The notes: a model not told the origin generated them from the sequence alone. A DNA stretch of 31,195 nt from CAYZSU01 sp964480565 (GCA_964480565.1 CAYZSU010000025.1:1-31195), one strand, 5' to 3'. Numbered from the stretch's first letter, positions 7,573 to 16,582 are shown. Numbers and translations are program-made.

Positions 7573-8961
7573 TCATTTTGAGATCAGTCCCGTAATGAAT
7601 TCCGGCAACATCAACTCATCAAGCTCATCCTTCGATAAAATATGATCCGCAATAATCATGTCGCAAATCGATATTTTACGCACCTCTGCCTGCAATGCTA
7701 ATTCTTCTGCCCGCTTATAACCGATTTTTGAAATTAATGCGGTTAAAATTGCAGTGGATGACTGCACATAGGCATTGCATTTTTCTTCGTTAATCCTCAT
7801 CTCATCAATGCATACAGAAAATAGCTCGATTACATGGCATAAAAGATCGATGCTTTCCAATAGCGTATCTGCAATCAAGGGTAAAAATGTATTAAGCTCT
7901 AAATTGCCAAGACTGGCACATAGGGTAATCGTATGATGATTGGACATCACTTTGATGGCTGCTTGCATCGTGGCTTCAGGAATTATCGGGTTGACCTTGG
8001 CTGGCATGATGGATGACCCAGATTGCTTGCCTGCTAACGTAATTTCGCCAATGCCTGCATGTGGACCAGATGCCATCAATCGTATATCGCTCGCTATTTT
8101 CATCAAATTGGTCGTCAATGCATTTAATATACCGCTAACTTCCACTAATCCATCTAAATTTTGCGTGGCGTCGATCAAGTTATCCGCACGAACAACCGCG
8201 ATATCAGAAAGACGTCTAAGCTCATCTGATACGTTTAAAATATACGGTTTTGGTGCAGACACCCCTGTACCAATGGCTGTACCACCTAAATTAATCACTC
8301 GCAAAATATCTTCGCATTTATGAATACGATTGCGGTCCCTAAGAAAAGCATTCGCAAATGCAGCCATGCTTTGCCCCATGGTGGTCAATACAGCGTCTTG
8401 CATTTGTGTACGTGCGATTTTTACAATATGCGCGCTTTGCATTTCTTTTTTTTGACACGACTCAATCAGCCTAACAATATTTTTTTCCAGTTTGCGCAAT
8501 TTATAAATGGCTGCTATTTTTAATGCAGTGGGATAGGTATCATTGGTAGATTGATGTAGGTTTACATGCTCAATCGGGTGAATACATGTATAATCACCCA
8601 ACTGTCCGCCAAGTTGCCGAATACCTATATTGGCGATAACTTCGTTGATATTCATATTCGTGGAAGTGCCTGCCCCGCCCTGCATCGCATCTACCATAAT
8701 ATGCGCATCCAATTTTCCATCTGACATAAGCGAGCATGCATGGGTAATAGCGTGACATTGTTTATTTTCCAAATATCCCAACTCGCCATTTACTTTAGCA
8801 CAAGCGAGCTTAACTTTTCCAAATGCATGGATAAGCGCTGGATTCACGCGTCGATTGCTAATGGGAAAATTAAATATCGCACGCTGCGTATGAATACCCC
8901 AAAGTGCGTCTTTTGGGATTTTCAGATCACCCAAGTGATCTGTTTCAATTCGATATGTCAC
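7573..8961 (-). CDS. aspA: Aspartate ammonia-lyase (aspartase)
   Basis: Aspartase reversibly converts L-aspartate to fumarate and ammonia. The 462-residue length fits the family. Visible motifs are GAGTSTNMN (96-104), STNDTYPTA (138-146), GTAIGTG (227-233) and the fumarase/aspartase signature GSSIMPAKVNP (315-325). MPAKVNPIIPE favours aspartase over class II fumarase, which has MPGKVNP. The start is a GTG preceded by AAAGGA at 8 bases; no in-frame ATG fits. It follows the MOSC-Mog gene by about 85 bases on the same strand, so it may be read through from the cofactor operon, although its function is unrelated. A partial copy lies at 3174-3494. Confidence 0.93.
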   Translation of the reverse strand: MTYRIETDHLGDLKIPKDALWGIHTQRAIFNFPISNRRVNPALIHAFGKVKLACAKVNGELGYLENKQCHAITHACSLMSDGKLDAHIMVDAMQGGAGTSTNMNINEVIANIGIRQLGGQLGDYTCIHPIEHVNLHQSTNDTYPTALKIAAIYKLRKLEKNIVRLIESCQKKEMQSAHIVKIARTQMQDAVLTTMGQSMAAFANAFLRDRNRIHKCEDILRVINLGGTAIGTGVSAPKPYILNVSDELRRLSDIAVVRADNLIDATQNLDGLVEVSGILNALTTNLMKIASDIRLMASGPHAGIGEITLAGKQSGSSIMPAKVNPIIPEATMQAAIKVMSNHHTITLCASLGNLELNTFLPLIADTLLESIDLLCHVIELFSVCIDEMRINEEKCNAYVQSSTAILTALISKIGYKRAEELALQAEVRKISICDMIIADHILSKDELDELMLPEFITGLISK

Positions 8962-9045
8962 AATTGCATTCCTTTGAAAAAAAGAGATGTATTTTTCCGT
9001 TTATTAGACTTTTTTTTGCCATGAGTAATGGGATAAACCATCTAT

Positions 9046-9975
9046 TTAATGATTATTAATATCTCGTATCATAAACACAGCATGATCCATCGTCTTTACA
9101 ATTTCCTGAGTATATTCAGTCGCAGCCTTAACACTGCCTGGCAGTGTATAAACAATTGTTTTACCTATTACACCTGCAATACTTCTGCTTAACAATGCAT
9201 TGGGGAATTTAGCGCCAAACGTCACCCGTATAGACTCCATAATACCAGGTATTTCCCGATCGATCATTTCCTTTACAACGTCAGGAGTAATATCCCTGGA
9301 AGATAGTCCCGTGCCTCCGGTTGTAAAAATAAAATCAGTATTTTTATCACATGCATTTAGCAATTCTTTTTTTAATATTTGTGCATCATCTGGAATAATG
9401 ACATACGTACATTCAAATGAAAAATGACTTTTTTCAAAATGCGCATCAAGCAATTCCCTTATTTGCGGGCCACTTCTGTCAGAGTATTCACCCCGACTAG
9501 CACGATCGCTTAATGTAATAATCGATATCTTTAAATGATTTTGAATATGCGTAATCGTGCTATCCACAGCAATTTTACCTTCGGTTATTACACGACAGAA
9601 AATACCTTCTTTTGGCATCACGCATTTACCCACTTCTTTAAAGATAGCACAACCATCCCCATGACATTTTTTTCCAATTTGCGTGACTTCAAGTTCCGCA
9701 TCATCAATGATCAATCGATCTAGAAGTGATATTTTTTTAAAATCAATGCCCTCTGTTGTAATATTTTCTGCAAACTCTCCCCACTTAAATGCTGTATTTT
9801 CTTGAGAGGCAAATGATTCAATGCTTTCCTTTGATAACAAACTGACTTGACGATGCCAACTCCCTGCATGCGCATCATTTTCAATGCCTAATTTTGTAAG
9901 TAAAATATTTGAAACAGGCTGCTTAACCGTTCCTTTTTTTTCTGAAATATTTACGGATACTATTTTAGCACACAT
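9046..9975 (-). CDS. MOSC domain fused to Mog/MoaB domain
   Basis: This is a 309-residue two-domain protein. The N-terminal half (about 1-143) is a MOSC domain with the characteristic KKCHGDGCAIF and KEGIFCRV segments. MOSC domains are thought to handle sulfur or metal-pterin transfer. The C-terminal half (about 147-309) is a MogA/MoaB molybdopterin adenylyltransferase, with SDRASRGEYSDRSGP and the motif TTGGTGLSSRDITPDV. Mog adenylates molybdopterin before MoeA inserts the metal. The ATG shares one base with the moaC stop codon, so the two are translationally coupled. The fusion places metal or sulfur handling and adenylation in one polypeptide. The role of the MOSC half here is inference. 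Confidence 0.92.
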   Translation of the reverse strand: MCAKIVSVNISEKKGTVKQPVSNILLTKLGIENDAHAGSWHRQVSLLSKESIESFASQENTAFKWGEFAENITTEGIDFKKISLLDRLIIDDAELEVTQIGKKCHGDGCAIFKEVGKCVMPKEGIFCRVITEGKIAVDSTITHIQNHLKISIITLSDRASRGEYSDRSGPQIRELLDAHFEKSHFSFECTYVIIPDDAQILKKELLNACDKNTDFIFTTGGTGLSSRDITPDVVKEMIDREIPGIMESIRVTFGAKFPNALLSRSIAGVIGKTIVYTLPGSVKAATEYTQEIVKTMDHAVFMIRDINNH

Positions 9976-10427
9976 CAAAACACCTCTTCTTTTATTTTTT
10001 CAATCAGTGTAATGTCAGACATAATCATCGCTTTATCCACGGCTTTACACATATCATAGATAGTTAGCAGTGCAATGGATACCGCACTAAGCGCTTCCAT
10101 CTCTACGCCAGTCTGGCCCGTGCATTTAACATTACTTTCAATACTGATTTTATCTTTTAAGACAGTTGTATCGACAGAAATATGTGTTAATATTAGAGGA
10201 TGGCATAAAGGAATTAACTCAGATGTTTTTTTTGCTGCTTGAATACCTGCTAACTCCGCGGTTACAAGGACATTCCCCTTCTTAATATTATTTCCTTCAA
10301 TCAGCTGAATCGTTTTTTCATTCAATTCAATATAACCCGTTGCTTTTGCAGATCGATATGACGTTGCTTTATCGCTAACATCAACCATGGCAGGTCGATT
10401 TTTCGTATTAATATGTGTCAGTGTCAT
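9975..10427 (-). CDS. moaC: Cyclic pyranopterin monophosphate synthase MoaC
   Basis: MoaC converts the MoaA product 3',8-cyclo-dihydro-GTP to cyclic pyranopterin monophosphate. The 150-residue length and motifs are canonical: AGIQAAKKTSELIPLCHPL, KCTGQTGVEMEAL and DMCKAVDK, which include the two conserved catalytic lysine positions. It begins two bases after the moaA stop and touches the MOSC-Mog gene at its end, so it belongs to the same transcript. Confidence 0.96.
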   Translation of the reverse strand: MTLTHINTKNRPAMVDVSDKATSYRSAKATGYIELNEKTIQLIEGNNIKKGNVLVTAELAGIQAAKKTSELIPLCHPLILTHISVDTTVLKDKISIESNVKCTGQTGVEMEALSAVSIALLTIYDMCKAVDKAMIMSDITLIEKIKEEVF

Positions 10428-10429
10428 TA

Positions 10430-11227
10430 TTAGCCGCCTAATTTATAAAATTGATTGGTATTTTTTTGCCCGGACTCTGGCTTTTCATTGATTGCCATGT
10501 CAATAGCATTTTCATATCCAAGATCCTTGATTGAGTATGATTTATTATTAAACAAGCATGGATATAATCGACCATCGCTGGATAGTCGTAACCGATTGCA
10601 CGTTTCACAATGCCCACCATCACCATTTAATACTTTCCAAAAAGTTCCCTGATGCATGCTCATTTCACGGATATAGCGAATGTCGCAGTCATGTTTTTTT
10701 GCAAATGCCGCAACACTTATTGCACTTGCCTCATCAGGGGATTCCTTAATAATACAGTTTAATTTAATAGGATCTAATCCCACTTTTTTAGCATGTATAA
10801 TACCTTTTAATACCGCATCTAAATCGCCTCCGCGAGTAACTTGCTTAAAGTCAGATTCATTCAATGTATCAAGGCTCACATTAATTCGATGTAGGCCTGC
10901 ATCCTTTAATGGCTGCGCATACTTAACAAGAAAGCTGCCATTGGTTGTCATTGCAAAATCATGAATACCCTCTATTTTTGAAATCATCGCAACCAAAGAA
11001 ATAATATCTCGCTTCACCAATGGCTCGCCACCTGTCAAACGCACTTTATCAATTCCTTTTTTCACAGCTATTTTTATAAATGCCACGATTTCTTCAAAGC
11101 TTAAAATATCATCACGTGGGAGCAATGTGGCCCCTTGTGCTGGCATGCAATATTGACAACGCATATTGCACAAATCAGTCACTGATACGCGCAAGTAGTT
11201 AATCTTTCTATTAAAGCAATCTAACAT
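10430..11227 (-). CDS. moaA: GTP 3',8-cyclase MoaA, compact form
   Basis: This radical SAM enzyme catalyses the first step of molybdenum/tungsten cofactor synthesis. The SAM cluster cysteines are C20, C24 and C27 (CNMRCQYC), followed by GGEP at 66-69. The C-terminal substrate cluster is C207, C210 and C224 in CETCNRLRLSSDGRLYPC, and the conserved GG tail is present (YKLGG). At 265 residues it is about 60 shorter than E. coli MoaA (329). The loss lies mainly between RYIREMS (184-190) and the C-terminal cluster. I recall similar short MoaA proteins in Desulfobacterota. It overlaps the moeA 3' end by 17 bases. Confidence 0.92.
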   Translation of the reverse strand: MLDCFNRKINYLRVSVTDLCNMRCQYCMPAQGATLLPRDDILSFEEIVAFIKIAVKKGIDKVRLTGGEPLVKRDIISLVAMISKIEGIHDFAMTTNGSFLVKYAQPLKDAGLHRINVSLDTLNESDFKQVTRGGDLDAVLKGIIHAKKVGLDPIKLNCIIKESPDEASAISVAAFAKKHDCDIRYIREMSMHQGTFWKVLNGDGGHCETCNRLRLSSDGRLYPCLFNNKSYSIKDLGYENAIDMAINEKPESGQKNTNQFYKLGG

Positions 11228-12410
11228 GAGCCATGCATCCTTTTTTTAATTCTGCTATACCCACAGGAATAGTAATAAACCCATCTGCAAATACAAATGC
11301 ATTAATATGCGCAGAGCCATGATATTCGACAGGAACTGCTATTCCATCAACTATTTTAACTGGAACAGTTGACTGACGGATTGTTTTTCGCCGCTTTATA
11401 TTTTCACCCAATACAAGTGGAATAATTTTTGGATTAAACAGGTGACCCTGCATTTTATATATAAATGGTTTTAACATGATTTCAAAAACAGTAAATGTGG
11501 ATACTGGGTTACCAGGCAAACCACAGCAAAATACATTTTTATCCTTATGCTTACCAAAAACAGTGGGACGTCCGGGTTGCATGGCAACGCTTTCAAATAA
11601 AAAATCAAATCCATTTTTTTTAAGAATATCTGGAACCAAATCAAAGTCCCCCATGGAGACCCCGCCAGAAAGAATAATCAAATCATTGTCCATCATGGCT
11701 TTTTTTATTGATCTATCTAGGGCATCCTCAGAGTCTTTTGCAATACCATAGTCAATTGCATCCACTCCCATGGACATGCATTGGGAAAATAATTGCACGC
11801 TATTTGAATTTCGAATCATTGCAGCATCAAGTTTCTGTTTTACTTGAACTAGCTCACTGCCAGTGGCAATAATGCCAGCTTTTAATTTCGATGACACAGT
11901 CACGCGGTCACAACCTACAGTTGCTAGAACCGCAATAACGCCAGGTGTAATAAGTGTTCCTTTTGTGAGAACACAGTCCCCTTGCGTAATATCCTCGCCC
12001 TTAAAGCAAATATTTTGCGATGTTTGCTTGCCAGTAAATTTAATTTTATTATTATTAATTTCATCCGCATATTCTATCATTATAACGCAGTCCGCTCCTT
12101 CTGGAACCACTGCACCTGTCATAATTTTTGAACACTCATTTTGATGAACATGTTTTTTAGGATTAACACCTGCTGGAATTGTTTCAATAATACTAAGTTC
12201 ATTTTGTAAATTTGCCATTTTACATGCATATCCATCCATAGCAGATTTATTAAATGGAGGCATATCCGTATCCGAAACAATATCTTTCCCTAAAATTCGT
12301 CCCAGGGCCTTCGTCAGGTCGATTGTTTCTGTAGGCAGTTGATATGTTGCAGACATTACTTTTTGAAATGCCTCTTCAAATAAAATAGTATTAGGATTCA
12401 TTTTGATCAT
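11211..12410 (-). CDS. moeA: Molybdopterin molybdenumtransferase MoeA
   Basis: MoeA inserts molybdate or tungstate into adenylated molybdopterin. The 399-residue protein shows DMPPFNKSAMDGYA near residue 50, then SGGVSMGDFD, QPGRPTVFG and GLPGNPVSTF, all family hallmarks. I chose the ATG at 12410; a TTG five codons upstream and an ATG three codons downstream are alternatives. It follows mobA by about 45 bases, the largest gap in the cofactor part of the operon, and overlaps moaA by 17 bases. Only one MoeA is present, so metal selectivity is not evident here. Confidence 0.95.
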   Translation of the reverse strand: MIKMNPNTILFEEAFQKVMSATYQLPTETIDLTKALGRILGKDIVSDTDMPPFNKSAMDGYACKMANLQNELSIIETIPAGVNPKKHVHQNECSKIMTGAVVPEGADCVIMIEYADEINNNKIKFTGKQTSQNICFKGEDITQGDCVLTKGTLITPGVIAVLATVGCDRVTVSSKLKAGIIATGSELVQVKQKLDAAMIRNSNSVQLFSQCMSMGVDAIDYGIAKDSEDALDRSIKKAMMDNDLIILSGGVSMGDFDLVPDILKKNGFDFLFESVAMQPGRPTVFGKHKDKNVFCCGLPGNPVSTFTVFEIMLKPFIYKMQGHLFNPKIIPLVLGENIKRRKTIRQSTVPVKIVDGIAVPVEYHGSAHINAFVFADGFITIPVGIAELKKGCMAHVRLL

Positions 12411-12454
12411 CGTATTATCTTTCAAACTATATATTTCATATCAGAAATTGTAAC

Positions 12455-13015
12455 CTATTGCGTTAATTTTTTATAATCAAATGGCGTGTTGACGTTGGAA
12501 TACCAGGTATTTGCTGGCATTTCAATAAATTTTACATCAAGCTCACTGAATAATTCGATAATTCGACGTTTTCCAGAATTAAGTATTTTGCGTGCAACAG
12601 GAATGATCGATTTACGATAAATAGCAAATAAGGTCTCATATCTCTGATCACCTGTGATAGGCATTACAATATCATGTCCGTCAGCCATTAAAAACATTTG
12701 ATGAATAAATGCCATATCCATTTCAGGGATATCACAAGCTGTAATAAAATTTAAATCACTCTCTGACTGTGAAATAGCAGACATTATTCCCATTAATGGG
12801 CCACAATTTTCTTTTTCATCATTGACTATTTTTGCATTTAAAAAAAAATAATCCATTTCATCATTGGCACCTATAAGTACATGTTTAAATTCTTTTTCAA
12901 GCTGAGAATAAATATGCTCGATCATGGGCTGTCCATTATAGGGGAGCAAACTTTTATTTTGTCCCATACGCCTGCTCTTTCCACCAGCTAAAATAATTGC
13001 AGTTGCATCATGCAT
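12455..13015 (-). CDS. mobA: Molybdenum cofactor guanylyltransferase MobA
   Basis: MobA transfers GMP from GTP to the pterin cofactor to make the guanine dinucleotide form used by formate dehydrogenases. The 186-residue protein has the nucleotidyltransferase motif LAGGKSRRMGQNK (9-21), the metal-binding CDIPEMD region, and NVNTPFDY near the C-terminus. The ATG overlaps the mobB stop by 8 bases. Its presence fits the bis-MGD requirement of the FDH encoded upstream. Confidence 0.94.
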   Translation of the reverse strand: MHDATAIILAGGKSRRMGQNKSLLPYNGQPMIEHIYSQLEKEFKHVLIGANDEMDYFFLNAKIVNDEKENCGPLMGIMSAISQSESDLNFITACDIPEMDMAFIHQMFLMADGHDIVMPITGDQRYETLFAIYRKSIIPVARKILNSGKRRIIELFSELDVKFIEMPANTWYSNVNTPFDYKKLTQ

Positions 13016-13574
13016 CGATCATTCTCCAAGTCATATCTGAAAAGATAATTTCATCTGGCTGTACATTCCACGTTTTATCATTATAGTCTATAATCCTATC
13101 CGCATATTTAATTACTGACTGACACGATGATTTTATGCTATCGATTTTCTTTTCCTTTATTACAATAAACAACCCTGGGTTCAAAACCAAACGCGCACTA
13201 TTTGACTCACAAACAATGCATGCATTATCAGGTATTTTGCTTAGCAATTCATCAATGCCATCGTGTAAATAACTCTTTAACACGCGCAGCCAATATACTT
13301 TTTTTGCACCCGCGGATAACATTCGAACCGTGTCTTTTTCAGCTGGCCCGTTTATTTCCTCTGTAATATCATAATGACCTTCAAGGGATGAACAGACACC
13401 ACAACCCTCTCCGCCACGCGGACACTTACCATCCTTTTCTTTTACTGTTGTAATTTTAATACCAATGACTGTCTCGCATTTCATATAGTGTGATATTAGC
13501 TCACAAGCAAATTCTGTTTTTCCAACATTTCTGCCCGCAGATCCTATAAGAATTATATTTTGTTTTTCTATCAT
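13008..13574 (-). CDS. mobB: MobB-like P-loop GTPase with a Cys motif
   Basis: This 188-residue P-loop protein begins GSAGRNVGKTEFACELI (residues 11-27), the layout of MobB, which assists guanylation of the cofactor. Unlike E. coli MobB it has an early Cys-rich segment, KCPRGGEGCGVC, with C51, C58 and C61, followed by a possible metal-binding region. The downstream sequence (CESNSARLVLNPGLF) matches a MobB-like subfamily I recall from anaerobes. It lies between wtpC (3-base gap) and mobA (8-base overlap). The exact role is inferred from fold and context; a metal chaperone role is possible. Confidence 0.75.
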   Translation of the reverse strand: MIEKQNIILIGSAGRNVGKTEFACELISHYMKCETVIGIKITTVKEKDGKCPRGGEGCGVCSSLEGHYDITEEINGPAEKDTVRMLSAGAKKVYWLRVLKSYLHDGIDELLSKIPDNACIVCESNSARLVLNPGLFIVIKEKKIDSIKSSCQSVIKYADRIIDYNDKTWNVQPDEIIFSDMTWRMIDA

Positions 13575-13577
13575 AAA

Positions 13578-14633
13578 TTAACGTACCTCAATATATTTGG
13601 CAGCTGTCGCTTTAAAATGTGTCCAGATATTATGTCCCAATTTTAAATTCATCCGTTCAAATGATTCTTTTGTAATTAAAGCAGTCAGTAACACACCGAT
13701 ATCAACGGTTACTTCCATACCCAATCGAACTGATTCAATGTCGACAATTTCTCCTTGAAAATGATTTCTTGCGCTTGATTCTGGCAATGATTTTGAAAGA
13801 GTAATATCTTCTTTTTTTAGAATTAAATTGCCCATGCCTTTACTTGCATTTGTTGCCACATAAAATGACAAATCAGATGTTTTAAATAGCCCCAAGGACT
13901 CTGACTGCATCGTCAGTGACCCCCTATAGTAATTTCTAACCCCCGTAAAATGCGCAATAAATTCGGATTTTGGATGTGTAAATATCGCATCCGGTGTGCC
14001 AATCTGCGTAATACTGTGCTGTTCTAAAATAGCAATTTTCGATGCAAGCGCAATTGCCTCCTCATAGTCATGAGTAATATGAATAATGGTTTGGCCAGCT
14101 TGATTGATTTTACGCAATAACGATCGCATCTGTGACTTTGCTTTTATATCAAGGGAGGATAAGGGCTCGTCCAGCAATAAAACACTTGGGTTTGAAATCA
14201 ATGTTCTGGCCAATGCAACACGTTGAGCCTCACCAAGCGATAGTGTATTTGTGTGCCTACCCAATAAATGTTCCACACCTACTTTTTTTGACATCTTTAC
14301 GATTTTTTCATTGCTGAGCGTGCGTGATTCTTTTTTGCATTGAAGTGCATATCCAACATTTTGTGCCACATTTAGATGTGGAAACAATGCTTGGTTTTGA
14401 TACACCAATCCAATATCTCTATTTTGTATTGAATACGATGATATATCCGTATCGTTCAAAGATATAAAACCACTATCTTGTATCAGTAAACCTGCAATTA
14501 TTTCAAGCAAAACGGATTTGCCAATACCTGACTCACCTAAAATAACAAAATAATCACCACGAGCAACATCAAATGATATATTTTTTAATTCAAATTTCCC
14601 CAATTTAATGGAGATTTGTTTTAGATGTAACAC
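13578..14633 (-). CDS. wtpC: Tungstate/molybdate ABC transporter ATPase WtpC
   Basis: This 351-residue ATPase powers oxyanion import. Walker A is GESGIGKS (33-40), the signature is LSLGE (131-135) in place of LSGGQ, Walker B is VLLLDEP (151-157) and the switch histidine is H188. The C-terminal 65 residues look like a TOBE domain, which often binds the oxyanion and can regulate transport. The start is a GTG that overlaps wtpB by 29 bases. It forms the importer with WtpA and WtpB and is followed three bases later by mobB. Confidence 0.9.
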   Translation of the reverse strand: MLHLKQISIKLGKFELKNISFDVARGDYFVILGESGIGKSVLLEIIAGLLIQDSGFISLNDTDISSYSIQNRDIGLVYQNQALFPHLNVAQNVGYALQCKKESRTLSNEKIVKMSKKVGVEHLLGRHTNTLSLGEAQRVALARTLISNPSVLLLDEPLSSLDIKAKSQMRSLLRKINQAGQTIIHITHDYEEAIALASKIAILEQHSITQIGTPDAIFTHPKSEFIAHFTGVRNYYRGSLTMQSESLGLFKTSDLSFYVATNASKGMGNLILKKEDITLSKSLPESSARNHFQGEIVDIESVRLGMEVTVDIGVLLTALITKESFERMNLKLGHNIWTHFKATAAKYIEVR

Positions 14634-15420
14634 AGTCTTTCCTGTCTATGAGCAGTCGAAATAAAATAAAAATAATGAGGCAAATTATCATAAAAACAGC
14701 AGCCACAGGTCGTGCATATTTCAATCCAAATGATGTAAAACGCTCAAATATCAATACCGGGGTAATCATCGGATGATATGCAATGATAACTACTGCACCA
14801 AACTCACTAAGACCCCTTGCCCACATCATTACCAACCCAGACATAATGGCTCGAAATGCCAAGGGGACACTAATTGTAAAAAAAACACGCAGTGGTGATG
14901 CGCCAAGCGTTAAGGCGGCTTTTTCCAATTCAACTGGAACTGCGCTAAAACCATCTCTCGCAGCGTTAATCAGAAATGGCAAGCTTACAAATGCCATCGC
15001 CATTGCAATGGCAATCGGGTGACCAATGAGATTAATTCCAGCAGTATCTGCCAAGTGACCTATTACGCTATACCTTGAAATAAAACCTAAAATTGCAATC
15101 CCTGCAGCGGAATGAGGGATAATAACTGGAATATTAATGATGCTCGACACAATTCGCTTAAATGGAAAATTTTTCCTAGCAAGAAAATATGCAAATGGAA
15201 TTGCAAATACCGAAGAAAAAACAGTACCTGCTAAAGAAATCATCAGTGTAATGTACACACTACTTTGAACTTCAATATCTTGCACAGCTTCAAAAAAATC
15301 AGAACCGCTTGTTTTTAAGAAAATTCCAAGAATAGGTGCAATGATAAATAATAGAACAATGCCTGAAAAAAACAGCAGGGTCAGTTCAAAATAAGATAGG
15401 TGGTTATTATTCGTTTGCAT
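14605..15420 (-). CDS. wtpB: Tungstate/molybdate ABC transporter permease WtpB
   Basis: This is a 271-residue inner-membrane permease with several hydrophobic helices. The ATPase-docking EAA loop reads ELEKAALTLGASPLRVF. The start at 15420 (MQTNNN) overlaps the wtpA stop by 14 bases and is preferred over an upstream in-frame ATG lying well inside wtpA. It forms the transmembrane channel for W or Mo oxyanion import. The family assignment rests on WtpA next door. Confidence 0.9.
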   Translation of the reverse strand: MQTNNNHLSYFELTLLFFSGIVLLFIIAPILGIFLKTSGSDFFEAVQDIEVQSSVYITLMISLAGTVFSSVFAIPFAYFLARKNFPFKRIVSSIINIPVIIPHSAAGIAILGFISRYSVIGHLADTAGINLIGHPIAIAMAMAFVSLPFLINAARDGFSAVPVELEKAALTLGASPLRVFFTISVPLAFRAIMSGLVMMWARGLSEFGAVVIIAYHPMITPVLIFERFTSFGLKYARPVAAVFMIICLIIFILFRLLIDRKDCVTSKTNLH

Positions 15421-16375
15421 ACTTTTGTAATGGTTGAGGGATTTTATTAAATGTATGACTATTTGAAGGAATTGCGGATGGCTGTCCATTTTTTTCTAAG
15501 ATAGTCATGCCCTTTTCTTTTGAAAGAATAAAATCAACGAAAAGTAGCGCCATTTTTTTATTGGGAGCGCTTTTAGGAATTGTAATACCATATACCATTG
15601 GCGATCCTTTTTTAATAATATATTCGTTTGGTTTCTTTCCAGAAATTTTAACAGTTGCTTTGCTATAAGTATCTGACAAATCCGCTGATTTCAGATTAAT
15701 CTCATCTGGAAGGATTAAATACTTGAGATTATGTTGCTCGGCAACGGAACGATATAAAAATAAATAATCTATTGAATGGGATTCGAGCAGTGCAAGTAAA
15801 TCGGTTTCCTTTGGACGAATGTATTCTCTATCTTTGTTCAATAATTTTTCTGACAACTGAGGACTATTATAATATTTTTCAGCAAGTTTTGTTGTTAGAA
15901 CTGCTCTATAGCCGCACGGATCTGCATTGGGATCTGACGGTTCAAAAGCGACATTGCTATCTAATAGAATAGTGTGCCAGTTACTCTGATTGATATCTTT
16001 GGCCCGTCTGGACCCCGCATGATACACAAGGCTCATTTCATTGCTTGCAAACTTAATATTCCAATCCGCATGCTCAGGGATTAGCAATGTGTCAATAACA
16101 GTATAATCTGCAGAAGCCATTACATCACAAGGCCTGTTTAAATCAGAAATTTTTCGCGCACATGTGCGACTGCCTGCTGCTTCTAAAAGGATATTAACAT
16201 TTGGATATTTCATGTTAAATTCTTTTTTTATTTGTTTAAATGGCACGGATAAACTGCCCGCATGAAATACAATTAAATCACCTGAAATATCAGTGGGTGC
16301 TGATAGTTTATTGTTGCTGCATGCCATTAAAAGAGTCATTATTATTGTAATTACTATCATTGATAGTCGGTTCAT
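15407..16375 (-). CDS. wtpA: Tungstate/molybdate-binding lipoprotein WtpA
   Basis: This 322-residue periplasmic binding protein has a lipobox LLMAC with the lipid cysteine at residue 19. The WtpA-type ligand pocket is clear: HAGSLSVPF (38-46), EAAGS (65-69) and ASADYTVID (87-95). WtpA proteins bind tungstate and molybdate tightly, often preferring tungstate, and differ from ModA in sequence. The start ATG, its RBS (AAAGGA) and the first six codons are repeated 192 bases upstream around an inserted repeat element. This ATG is the one in frame with the mature protein. The signal sequence is intact. Confidence 0.93.
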   Translation of the reverse strand: MNRLSMIVITIIMTLLMACSNNKLSAPTDISGDLIVFHAGSLSVPFKQIKKEFNMKYPNVNILLEAAGSRTCARKISDLNRPCDVMASADYTVIDTLLIPEHADWNIKFASNEMSLVYHAGSRRAKDINQSNWHTILLDSNVAFEPSDPNADPCGYRAVLTTKLAEKYYNSPQLSEKLLNKDREYIRPKETDLLALLESHSIDYLFLYRSVAEQHNLKYLILPDEINLKSADLSDTYSKATVKISGKKPNEYIIKKGSPMVYGITIPKSAPNKKMALLFVDFILSKEKGMTILEKNGQPSAIPSNSHTFNKIPQPLQKYANE

Positions 16376-16390
16376 CTCTAAATCCTTTAA
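16356..16390. repeat. 35-bp direct repeat, wtpA-proximal copy
   Basis: This is one of two 35-bp copies differing at a single base (T versus C at position 12). It covers the wtpA RBS, ATG and first six codons. The partner is at 16548-16582, and the two flank the repeat element at 16391-16547. Confidence 0.9.
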
Positions 16391-16547
16391 GGGATTGCCC
16401 TCAAAACACCCATCTTCGGTGTTTCTTAAGCTAACACCCGTGGGTCCTCACGTACTCGCATGGTCGCTCCGGCTCGCGGATTTGCGGGAGCCTAGAATCT
16501 GGGTATTTTTGAACAACCCCACAAATTGTCTATTTTTCACCAGTCCC
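16391..16547. repeat. Dispersed palindromic repeat, copy A
   Basis: This 157-bp non-coding element has imperfect terminal inverted repeats: GGGATTGCCCTCAAAACACCC at one end resembles GGGTTGTTCAAAAATACCC read from the other strand. Internal segments (CTTCGGTGTTTC, CGTGGGTCCT, CTCGCATGGTCGCTCCGG, TATTTTTCACCAGTC) recur at 4318-4699. It interrupts the space between the 62-residue protein gene and wtpA. Confidence 0.75.
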
Positions 16548-16567
16548 ATCATTGATAGCCGGTTCAT
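16448..16567 (-). other. Decoy upstream ORF from duplicated wtpA start
   Basis: The distal copy of the wtpA RBS and ATG opens a 39-codon frame that begins MNRLSM, runs into the inserted element and ends at TGA, 72 bases before the true wtpA ATG. It carries the same initiation signals as wtpA, so ribosomes could load here. No function is implied for the peptide. Confidence 0.6.
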
Positions 16568-16582
16568 CTCTAAATCCTTTAA
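16548..16582. repeat. 35-bp direct repeat, distal copy
   Basis: This is the second copy of the wtpA start region, one base different from 16356-16390. It begins only about 26 bases downstream of the 62-residue protein stop, which suggests that this gene and wtpA were close neighbours before the insertion. Confidence 0.9.
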
